Shown in pieces: positions 1 through 5,361 of a stretch of DNA of 7,639 nucleotides; positions within the stretch are counted from its first letter, which is position 1, and each line of letters opens with the position of its first letter. Below the pieces are notes generated by a model that saw nothing but the letters and a program-made list of their open reading frames with translations, was not told where the DNA came from and did no database searches. The translations under genes and the position numbers were made by a program. The DNA is from Clostridia bacterium (GTDB lineage: Bacteria; Bacillota; Clostridia; Christensenellales; UBA1242), in NCBI GenBank assembly GCA_017443885.1, contig JAFSXW010000026.1, positions 1 through 7,639 on the forward strand, in the 5' to 3' direction.

Positions 1-688
1 AGTGGCTTGTTCCAGATTGAAGAGAAACTCCATTATACATTAAAGCCTCTATTGTTAAGCTATATTCTGCGCCTGCAAATTTTTCTTTTTCTGTTTTTCT
101 GCCTGAAATTACTGGAATAGCTAAATATTCTTCAAAAAATCTTTTATAAGTGTTTAGCATATCTCGTGTTTCTTTTTCAGCTTCTGCCTGAGTTTCGTGA
201 ATAGTGTGCCCCTCTTGCCACCAAAATTCACGGCTTCTTAAAAATGGTCTTGTTTCCTTTTCCCAGCGCATAACTGAGCACCATTGATTATATTTAATAG
301 GAAGATCTCGATAAGATTTAACAATGCTAGAATAATAATCAGAAAATAGTGTTTCGCTGGTTGGACGAATGCACATTCTTTCTTCCAGTTGTTTGCTTCC
401 ACCCATTGTAACCCACGCAACCTCAGGAGCAAAACCATTAATAAGTTCTCCTTCTTTTTTCATTAAATTTTCTGGGATAAGCATTGGCATTGCAACATTT
501 TGATGCCCACTTTCCTTAAACATTTTATCTAATACGCTTTGCATTCTCTCCCAAATTGCATAGCCATTTGGCTCTAAGATTATGCAACCCTTCACATTAG
601 AATAAGAAGAAAGCCTTGCTTCCTTAACAACATCTGTATACCATTGTGCAAAATCTACATCCCTATTTGTTATCTTTTTGTTTGCCAT
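1..688 (-). CDS. proS: Prolyl-tRNA synthetase, short (type 3) form, N-terminal half; C-terminus beyond left edge
   Basis: This cytoplasmic class II synthetase charges tRNA-Pro with proline. The open frame starts at ATG 688 and runs off the left edge after 229 codons, roughly half of the usual 470-480 residues of the short form. Visible landmarks are the N-terminal NRDVDFAQWY stretch, a motif-1 region around residues 34-56 (GCIILEPNGYAIWE), RPTSE at 108-112, and the motif-2 loop at about 139-162 (RWEKETRPFLR then EFWWQEGHT). The last visible residues are LQSGTSH, the conserved core strand of ProRS. The path from motif 2 to GTSH is direct, with no room for the large bacterial editing insertion, so this is the archaeal/eukaryote-like short ProRS. 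The start is supported by AAGGA at 699-695, 6 nt upstream. It is the last visible gene of the operon, 71 bp after the hydrolase. No T-box leader precedes it. Confidence 0.96.
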   Translation of the reverse strand, partial: MANKKITNRDVDFAQWYTDVVKEARLSSYSNVKGCIILEPNGYAIWERMQSVLDKMFKESGHQNVAMPMLIPENLMKKEGELINGFAPEVAWVTMGGSKQLEERMCIRPTSETLFSDYYSSIVKSYRDLPIKYNQWCSVMRWEKETRPFLRSREFWWQEGHTIHETQAEAEKETRDMLNTYKRFFEEYLAIPVISGRKTEKEKFAGAEYSLTIEALMYNGVSLQSGTSH

Positions 689-759
689 AATTTTTCCTTA
701 TTTATTCCTATATCTATTTATTTTTCGCTTAGCACCTATTTATTAAATATCCTAATTAC

Positions 760-1329
760 TTAAATAATTTCATTAATGCTCTCTATAATATTTAATAATT
801 CACTAAATTTTGTGTAGCCATCTTCAGCAGTAAAATGCCCAGCATTTTCAATAATGTGAAGTTTAGCACCACTTAATTCTGCCATTTTTTGAGCATCTTC
901 TGTTTCAATAAATGGATCATTAGAAGATGCAATTATATGATAAAATTTTAAATAATTGATAGTTTTTTCAAGTATTTTATTCGGCACTATAAAAGTTTTG
1001 TTTAATTTATCTTCTTCTGTGCCAAGTATTGTGTTTAAAATTCCAACGCTAATAATGCCACTAATTTGAGTTTTTGTTTTAACCACTGCCTTTGCTATAA
1101 ACATTGTGCTAATATCGTGGCAAATAATTGTTGTGTGCTTATTGATAACGCCTGCTTTTTTGTATGCTTTAAAAATCTTCTCCCACGCCTTATAATTATG
1201 CTCGTTTTCTTGTGGCATAAATAAAACAAGCGTGTTATATCCTTTTTCCTTTAAACCTTCGTAAACAGATTTATACCAGTTATCGTAAGGAGAATTGTTG
1301 CTCCCTGGAATAATCACATAATTTTTCAT
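760..1329 (-). CDS. RBBP9/YdeN-like alpha/beta hydrolase with Asp in place of the nucleophile Ser
   Basis: This small cytosolic alpha/beta hydrolase-fold protein has 189 residues, a normal length for the RBBP9/YdeN group. Family signs are the N-terminal strand and loop VIIPGSNNSPYDNW (residues 5-18), the segment NYKAW at 45-49, the acid loop SSNDPF at 135-140 with Asp138, and the C-terminal NAGHF with His165. The nucleophile elbow, usually GHSLG, reads CHDIS at residues 70-74. Asp72 (codon GAT, 1116-1114) therefore sits where the catalytic serine belongs, while the acid and histidine are kept. It may be a pseudo-hydrolase, or it may use an Asp nucleophile as haloalkane dehalogenases do; the substrate is unknown. 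ATG 1329 is preceded by AGGGGG (1340-1335) at 5-nt spacing. The gene lies 30 bp after trpS and is probably co-transcribed with it. The fold assignment is firm and the activity is not. Confidence 0.85.
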   Translation of the reverse strand: MKNYVIIPGSNNSPYDNWYKSVYEGLKEKGYNTLVLFMPQENEHNYKAWEKIFKAYKKAGVINKHTTIICHDISTMFIAKAVVKTKTQISGIISVGILNTILGTEEDKLNKTFIVPNKILEKTINYLKFYHIIASSNDPFIETEDAQKMAELSGAKLHIIENAGHFTAEDGYTKFSELLNIIESINEII

Positions 1330-1349
1330 AAAAGCCCCCTATAAATTTT

Positions 1350-1376
1350 ATTATAATGCTTACTCAAAGTATTCAA
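1350..1376 (-). promoter_or_regulatory. Weak candidate internal promoter before the hydrolase gene
   Basis: A perfect TATAAT (1355-1350, minus strand) lies in the gap between trpS and the hydrolase gene, with TTGAAT (1376-1371) 15 bp upstream inside the end of trpS. The spacing is short and no TG extension is present. If real, it would start transcription near 1343 and give the hydrolase and proS a second source of mRNA. In DNA this AT-rich a consensus -10 can easily arise by chance, so the call is tentative. Confidence 0.25.
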
Positions 1377-2397
1377 GTTTTAATGCTTTGCGAACGCGTG
1401 CAAGAGTTGCTCTAGCAATTTGCCTTGCTTTTTGACTGCCTTCATAATAAAACTTTTTAACATCTTCAAAATGCTCTTCGTAATATTTTCTGCGTTCTCT
1501 TATTGGCTTTAAAAATTCTTGCATAACATCATTTAAATATTTTTTGCAAACCATATCTCCAAGCCCACCTTTTTCGTAGTTTGCTTTCATTTCTTTAATT
1601 TTTTGTTTGTCTGTGCCAAAAATATCAAGATAAATAAACACTGGATTGTTTTTTGTGTTTCCTGGATCACTTACTTTAATGTGATTAGGGTCAGTAAACA
1701 TCCCCATAACTTTGCGTCTTATTTCTTCGGGTTCATCCGCTAAATAAATGCAATTATCCAAACTTTTGCTCATTTTGGCATTGCCATCGGTGCCAACAAG
1801 CCTGCGTGCCGATTTATCTTTTGCGAAATATCCATAAGGCTCCACAAGCGTTTCGCCATAATATTTGTTAAATGTTCTAACAATTTCTCTTGTTTGCTCT
1901 AGAATTGGTTCTTGATCTTCTCCAACAGGTAAAACAGATACATCAAATGCAGTAATATCTGCCGCTTGACTAATTGGGTATGTTAAAAATCCAACCGGTA
2001 CGCTTGCTCCAAACTCAACTTGTTTTTGTTTAATTTCGGTTTTCACGGTTGGGTTGCGTTGAAGCCTAGATAAAGTTACAAGATTAGAATAATACATTGT
2101 TAGTTCGCTTAATTCAGGAATTTGTGATTGAATATAAAATGTTGTTTTTTGCGGGTCTAAACCAGCGGCCAAAAAATCTAGCATCAATTCTTTAACACTC
2201 TCTTTTATTTTTTCTGGATTTTGCGCATTATCTGTTAAGGCCTGAGTGTCAGCAATAAAAACCATACAGTCATACTTGCCAGAATTCTGCATTTCAACTG
2301 CTTGTTTTAACATGCCCACATAATGCCCAACATGAAGTTTACCTGTTGGTCTTAAACCAGACACAAATCTTATTTTCTTTTCCATATCAATTTCCAT
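1360..2397 (-). CDS. trpS: Tryptophanyl-tRNA synthetase
   Basis: This class Ic synthetase activates tryptophan and charges tRNA-Trp in the cytosol. It is a 345-residue frame (about 330-345 is usual). It carries the HIGH-type signature PTGKLHVGHYVG at residues 17-28 and the KMSKS loop, an exact KMSKS, at 208-212. Active-site segments include YPISQAADIT (140-149) and LPVGEDQ (156-162). Two starts are possible. The outer ATG 2397 lies 1 nt after the mnmA stop, with AGG immediately adjacent and no properly spaced Shine-Dalgarno, so it would depend on termination-reinitiation. The inner ATG 2385 (Met5) gives the usual N-terminus MEKKIRFVSG and has GGA about 7 nt upstream and AGGA about 11 nt upstream. 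The inner start looks more like homologues; the outer coordinate is listed as the maximal frame. No T-box leader or terminator precedes it, so expression must come from upstream in the operon. Confidence 0.97.
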   Translation of the reverse strand: MEIDMEKKIRFVSGLRPTGKLHVGHYVGMLKQAVEMQNSGKYDCMVFIADTQALTDNAQNPEKIKESVKELMLDFLAAGLDPQKTTFYIQSQIPELSELTMYYSNLVTLSRLQRNPTVKTEIKQKQVEFGASVPVGFLTYPISQAADITAFDVSVLPVGEDQEPILEQTREIVRTFNKYYGETLVEPYGYFAKDKSARRLVGTDGNAKMSKSLDNCIYLADEPEEIRRKVMGMFTDPNHIKVSDPGNTKNNPVFIYLDIFGTDKQKIKEMKANYEKGGLGDMVCKKYLNDVMQEFLKPIRERRKYYEEHFEDVKKFYYEGSQKARQIARATLARVRKALKLEYFE

Positions 2398-2398
2398 C

Positions 2399-3514
2399 CT
2401 AATTATTTTTTAAAACAATATCTATTGCTCCGCCACCAAGGCAATAGCCATCTTCTCCTGCTCCTGTGCTATAAAAAACAACATATTGCCCCGGAGTTAT
2501 AGCTCTTTGCCTTTCAGCAAAACTAACTTTAACCTTTCCGTCTTCAAGAAGTGAAACATGCACTTTTTGTTCTGCTTGACGATATCTAAATTTGGCATAA
2601 CAATCAAATTCTTTTTCTTCTGGCGTTTTAGGAATCCAATTAACTTTATTTGCAATTAAGCCATCACTTAAAATTTCTTCGCCTTCGCCCTGTGTTACAT
2701 AAAGAATATTTTTATCTAAATCTTTTTCAACCACAAAGAAACTTTCGCCGTTGCCATTTTTTTGCCCACCAATGCCAAGACCTCTGCGCTGGCCAAGAGT
2801 GTAATACATAAGTCCGTCGTGCTTAGCTAAAACCTTTCCTGTTCGTTTATCCACAATATCCCCACGCTTTGCTGGAAGATAACTAGATAAAAACTTTTTA
2901 AAGTTTCTTTCGCCAATAAAACATATGCCTGTGCTATCTTTCTTTTTTGCCGTTGCTAAATCATATTCTTCTGCAATCTTTCTAATTTCTGGCTTTTCCA
3001 TGTTGCCTATTGGAAAAATCACTTTTGATAACTGCGCTTGATTAAGTTGATTTAAAAAATATGTTTGATCTTTATTTTGGTCTTTTGCTTTCTTTAAATA
3101 GAATAAGCCATCTTTTTCTTCAACATTAGCGTAATGCCCCGTTGCGATATAATCTGCACCAATTTTCTCAGCAAATTTTAAAAATGGGCCAAATTTAATT
3201 TCCCTATTGCATAAAACATCTGGATTTGGCGTGCGACCTTTTTTATATTCCTCCAAAAACTCCACAAACACATTATCCATATATTCTTTTGCAAAATTAA
3301 CACTATAATAAGGAATGCCAATTTTAGAAGCAACTTTTTTAACATCTGCATAATCGTCTACTGCTGTGCAAACGCCATTATCGTCTTCCTCTTCCCAATT
3401 GTTCATAAAAAGACCAACAACATTAAAGCCCTTCTGTTTTAAAAGAAGTGCCACCACACTAGAATCAACGCCACCGCTCATTCCAACAACAATTGTTATG
3501 TCTTCATTTTTCAT
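2399..3514 (-). CDS. mnmA: tRNA-specific 2-thiouridylase MnmA
   Basis: MnmA activates U34 in the anticodons of tRNA-Lys, tRNA-Glu and tRNA-Gln with ATP and inserts sulfur delivered as a persulfide from a cysteine desulfurase, giving 2-thiouridine. At 371 residues it is full length. The PP-loop SGGVDS is at residues 13-18, the catalytic Cys102 lies in TPNPDVLCN (95-103), ATGHYA at 124-129, DQTYFL at 149-154, and the second active-site Cys198 in STGICFIGER (194-203). The C-terminal beta-barrel part follows from about residue 215 and ends in a Gly-rich tail (GGGAID). The start at ATG 3514 sits 3 nt after the stop of the TM2 gene and has only a weak purine stretch upstream, so translational coupling is likely. 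Its TAG stop is 1 nt before the outer trpS start. I see no desulfurase partner gene in the window. Confidence 0.98.
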   Translation of the reverse strand: MKNEDITIVVGMSGGVDSSVVALLLKQKGFNVVGLFMNNWEEEDDNGVCTAVDDYADVKKVASKIGIPYYSVNFAKEYMDNVFVEFLEEYKKGRTPNPDVLCNREIKFGPFLKFAEKIGADYIATGHYANVEEKDGLFYLKKAKDQNKDQTYFLNQLNQAQLSKVIFPIGNMEKPEIRKIAEEYDLATAKKKDSTGICFIGERNFKKFLSSYLPAKRGDIVDKRTGKVLAKHDGLMYYTLGQRRGLGIGGQKNGNGESFFVVEKDLDKNILYVTQGEGEEILSDGLIANKVNWIPKTPEEKEFDCYAKFRYRQAEQKVHVSLLEDGKVKVSFAERQRAITPGQYVVFYSTGAGEDGYCLGGGAIDIVLKNN

Positions 3515-3517
3515 TTA

Positions 3518-4492
3518 TTATCTTACTCTCTTTATTTTTGCTCTTTTTAATTTTTGAGTATTCTTCTTTTCTTCATATGGCACAAACCAATCGTGAATAT
3601 TTAAATATTTCGTGCCAAGTTTTTCCCTTGTTTTTGCGTTTAGTTTAGATATAAATTTAAGTTTGCTTTCACGGTATTTATATTTATTGATTATTATAGA
3701 AATTAGATCCCACACCCATGCAAATAACACTATAAAACCAAAACCGCCACCAACAGAAATTTGAATAATCCCTTCAAGTGCTTTAATGTTTGCAACGGGC
3801 AATGCAATTAAAATTGCTATTGTGATAAGCACGCCTTTTTTATAATTTTTTGCATAATAGTTATGCGCCCCCATCCAACCAAAAAGCAAACACAAAATAA
3901 GCATCACGCCTTTATTCACATAAGGTGGAATTTCAACAGCGGCTTTGTTTACTTCTTTATTGATCTTCCTTCTAGCAAAATAAATATCGGCCCATTTATA
4001 AATTTCCCACCACTTAGGTTTATCCTTCTTTTTTTCTTTTGAAGAATAACTATCGCTTGCACCTTCAAAGAAAGTAACATCACGAGTGTCTATATTATAC
4101 TCGCCATTTTGCTCAATTTCAACATCTACGCTAATTTTTTGATTTCTATTTTTCTTTTTATGTTTATGCCTTTTAGGGGCTATTGTTTCTTCTGTGTTTT
4201 CACTTTCGCCAATATCATTATTGCCAGCATCATAATTTTGCTTTTCCTGTGGCAAAGCTTCTGTTTCATTATTTCCTGATAATGCAGTAGCCTTTGCTTC
4301 CTCTTCATTATTTACATTTAAATTTGCATTAGAAACTTCTTTGCTATTGTCTTCTGTGATATTTTCAAACTTTAAAACTTTGGCTTCTTCGGTTTGTTTT
4401 TCGCTTGCAAAACTATACCCACACTCTGGGCAAACATCATCTTTTTTAGAAAGCAAACTAGCACATCTTGGGCAAACCTTTTTAAAAAGCAT
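3518..4492 (-). CDS. Zinc-ribbon and TM2-domain membrane protein of unknown function
   Basis: No named family fits the whole 324-residue protein. Residues 7-24 form a short zinc ribbon with CPRC (Cys7, Cys10) and CPEC (Cys21, Cys24). Residues 30-105 are acidic, Asn/Glu-rich and probably disordered, followed by a basic patch at 107-118 (KRHKHKKKNRNQ) and a second Lys-rich patch at 152-160. A TM2-type membrane domain spans about 194-269: hydrophobic segments near 194-208, 219-236 and 250-268, with the diagnostic turn FGWMGAHNYYAKNYKKG (204-220). The tail (270-324) is strongly basic. There is no signal peptide, so the ribbon and both charged regions are probably cytosolic. TM2 proteins are widespread and mostly uncharacterised. 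It is the first gene after the promoter at 4517-4544, has RBS AGGGGAG (4509-4503), and lies 3 nt before mnmA. The domain calls are good; a role in tRNA biology would be inference from position only. Confidence 0.85.
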   Translation of the reverse strand: MLFKKVCPRCASLLSKKDDVCPECGYSFASEKQTEEAKVLKFENITEDNSKEVSNANLNVNNEEEAKATALSGNNETEALPQEKQNYDAGNNDIGESENTEETIAPKRHKHKKKNRNQKISVDVEIEQNGEYNIDTRDVTFFEGASDSYSSKEKKKDKPKWWEIYKWADIYFARRKINKEVNKAAVEIPPYVNKGVMLILCLLFGWMGAHNYYAKNYKKGVLITIAILIALPVANIKALEGIIQISVGGGFGFIVLFAWVWDLISIIINKYKYRESKLKFISKLNAKTREKLGTKYLNIHDWFVPYEEKKNTQKLKRAKIKRVR

Positions 4493-4502
4493 AAATAAAA
4501 TA

Positions 4503-4544
4503 CTCCCCTTATTAAAATAATAACATACATTTTAATATTTTCAA
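4503..4544 (-). promoter_or_regulatory. Promoter and ribosome binding site of the TM2-mnmA-trpS operon
   Basis: On the minus strand, TTGAAA (4544-4539) is separated by 16 bp from TATTAT (4522-4517), and a TG one base upstream of the -10 hexamer makes an extended -10 element. Transcription would start near 4510. The Shine-Dalgarno AGGGGAG (4509-4503) lies 10 nt before ATG 4492, so the leader is very short, about 20 nt, leaving little room for an RNA regulator. It is the first promoter-like sequence after the hpf terminator, so it probably drives all five genes to the left. Hexamers close to consensus are common by chance in AT-rich DNA, which limits certainty. Confidence 0.6.
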
Positions 4545-4597
4545 AAGAAAATCACCCCTTTTTAAAGTGAAAAATAAAAGAGTGCAAATGTGCATTT

Positions 4598-4614
4598 TAG
4601 GATAAACAATCCTA
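4598..4614. repeat. Perfect 6-bp inverted repeat with 5-nt spacer upstream of the operon promoter
   Basis: On the plus strand the sequence is TAGGAT, AAACA, ATCCTA. It lies about 55 bp upstream of the proposed -35 box at 4544. On the minus strand its downstream arm overlaps a weaker promoter-like pair, TTGAAA (4626-4621) and TATCCT (4604-4599), with 16 bp spacing. It could be an operator half-site pair or a small RNA hairpin. There is no U-tract after it on either strand, so it is not a terminator. The rest of 4493-4704 is AT-rich DNA in which I see no gene. Confidence 0.35.
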
Positions 4615-4704
4615 GCAGTTTTTCAATCAAATAAAATTAAACTAAAAATTTAAAAAAAAGCACGATAAAAAAATTACTTATGTTCTATTATTTTATAGCA
4701 GAGC

Positions 4705-4750
4705 AAAAAAAAATAAGGCTAAAGCATACAAATTTGGTATGGTTTAGCCT
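4705..4750 (-). terminator. Rho-independent terminator after hpf
   Basis: The minus-strand transcript reads AGGCTAAA (4750-4743), then CATACC-type inner pairing, a 7-nt loop, and TTTAGCCT (4723-4716). This gives an 8-bp outer stem, one C-C mismatch (4742/4724), and a 5-bp inner stem. It is followed by UUA and then nine U residues (4713-4705). It begins 24 nt after the hpf stop codon and cleanly separates the clpC-hpf unit from the TM2-mnmA operon. The plus-strand side has only a short CTCTTTTA tail, so termination in that direction would be weak. Confidence 0.9.
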
Positions 4751-4773
4751 CTTTTATATAACTAATCTTTAAA

Positions 4774-5301
4774 CTAAGATGTTTTTATAACGCCATAATC
4801 GCCATCATTACGCTTATAGGCAATTTTAACAGCATCTGTTTTTGCATCTTTATAAACATAGAATGTGTTGCCAAGTAATTCTAGTGCTTCTATCGCATCA
4901 TTATCGCTCATAGCACTAAGTTCAAACTCTTTGCGTTTTGTGATTTTTGGAGCATTAAATTTAGGCATTTCATCAAAGAACAATAAATCATTAATATCAA
5001 TTGTGCTATTACGTTTTTTATCTATAAGTTTAGTTGAATATTTAATAGCCTGCCTTTCAATTTTTGCAAGGCAAGTGTCTAAGTTTGAATACATATTATC
5101 ACTTTCAACTTCACTTCTTATAAATAGCCCATTAGAACGAACATTAACTTCCATTTTTTCTCTATCATGGGTTTTAGATAACACAACTCTGCTACTAGCA
5201 TCTTTTCCAAGATATTTTTGCATTTTTGTTAGTTTCTTTTCAATTAAATCTTTAAGTTTATCTTTTGCGTTATAATTTCTTTCTAGTATTTCAATTTTCA
5301 T
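4774..5301 (-). CDS. hpf: Ribosome hibernation promoting factor, long form
   Basis: Long HPF binds the 30S decoding region of idle ribosomes and, through its C-terminal domain, pairs them into inactive 100S dimers. The 175-residue length is typical of the long form. The N-terminal ribosome-binding domain covers about residues 1-98 (starting MKIEILERNY, with the helix KDKLKDLIEKKLTKMQKYLG at 13-32). A linker follows to about 118, and the dimerisation domain at 119-175 contains KRKEFELSAMSDNDAIEALE (123-142) then LLGNTFYVYKDA and the ending NDGDYGVI, as in Bacillus YvyD. ATG 5301 has AAGGGGG (5315-5309) at 7-nt spacing. It lies 60 bp after clpC with its own promoter-like sequence in the gap and a strong terminator after it. 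Stress or stationary-phase control is expected from the family but not shown here. Confidence 0.96.
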   Translation of the reverse strand: MKIEILERNYNAKDKLKDLIEKKLTKMQKYLGKDASSRVVLSKTHDREKMEVNVRSNGLFIRSEVESDNMYSNLDTCLAKIERQAIKYSTKLIDKKRNSTIDINDLLFFDEMPKFNAPKITKRKEFELSAMSDNDAIEALELLGNTFYVYKDAKTDAVKIAYKRNDGDYGVIKTS

Positions 5302-5313
5302 AATTAATCCCCC

Positions 5314-5327
5314 TTGCTTTTAAGCAA
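5314..5327 (-). repeat. Short hairpin directly upstream of the hpf Shine-Dalgarno
   Basis: TTGCTT and AAGCAA form a perfect 6-bp inverted repeat around a 2-nt centre (5 bp with a 4-nt loop if the inner pair opens). On the transcript the last two A residues of the 3' arm are also the first bases of the AAGGGGG ribosome binding site. No U-tract follows on the minus strand, so it is not a terminator for clpC. It would lie at or near the 5' end of an mRNA started from the candidate hpf promoter, and could affect stability or initiation. The stem is short and may be chance. Confidence 0.35.
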
Positions 5328-5331
5328 TTTC

Positions 5332-5361
5332 ATTTTACCACTTTTGTTTTTAATTTGTCTA
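5332..5361 (-). promoter_or_regulatory. Candidate hpf promoter with extended -10
   Basis: On the minus strand TAGACA (5361-5356, five of six to TTGACA) is followed after 18 bp by TAAAAT (5337-5332, five of six to TATAAT), preceded by TG one base upstream. The -35 begins on the base directly after the clpC stop codon. Transcription would start near 5325, giving a leader of about 25 nt. There is no terminator between clpC and hpf, so this would be an internal promoter letting hpf respond independently. The chance background in AT-rich DNA is the main doubt. Confidence 0.5.

Noticed and set aside
238..438. 66-codon minus-strand open frame
   Set aside because: It lies wholly inside the proS coding region in another frame and resembles no protein family; proS motifs 1 and 2 are intact in the real frame.
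689..759. Possible terminator or promoter between the hydrolase gene and proS
   Set aside because: There is no stable stem with a U-tract and no hexamer pair better than expected in AT-rich DNA; only the proS ribosome binding site at 699-695 is clear.
3366..3557. 63-codon plus-strand open frame across the mnmA start
   Set aside because: It is antisense to the conserved PP-loop region of mnmA and to the end of the TM2 gene; no family resemblance and no supporting regulatory sequence.
4620..4704. Possible small RNA gene in the AT-rich spacer
   Set aside because: Long A/T runs give only weak pairing (a 4-bp stem at about 4685-4698), and no promoter-terminator pair frames an RNA.
4493..4773. 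T-box, riboswitch or tRNA in the largest intergenic gap
   Set aside because: There is no T-box core, no cloverleaf and no conserved riboswitch motif; the only strong structure is the hpf terminator.
4865..5275. 136-codon plus-strand open frame, hydrophobic
   Set aside because: It is antisense to hpf; its Leu/Ser-rich hydrophobic look is what the complement of Lys/Glu-rich codons produces. There is no convincing start context.
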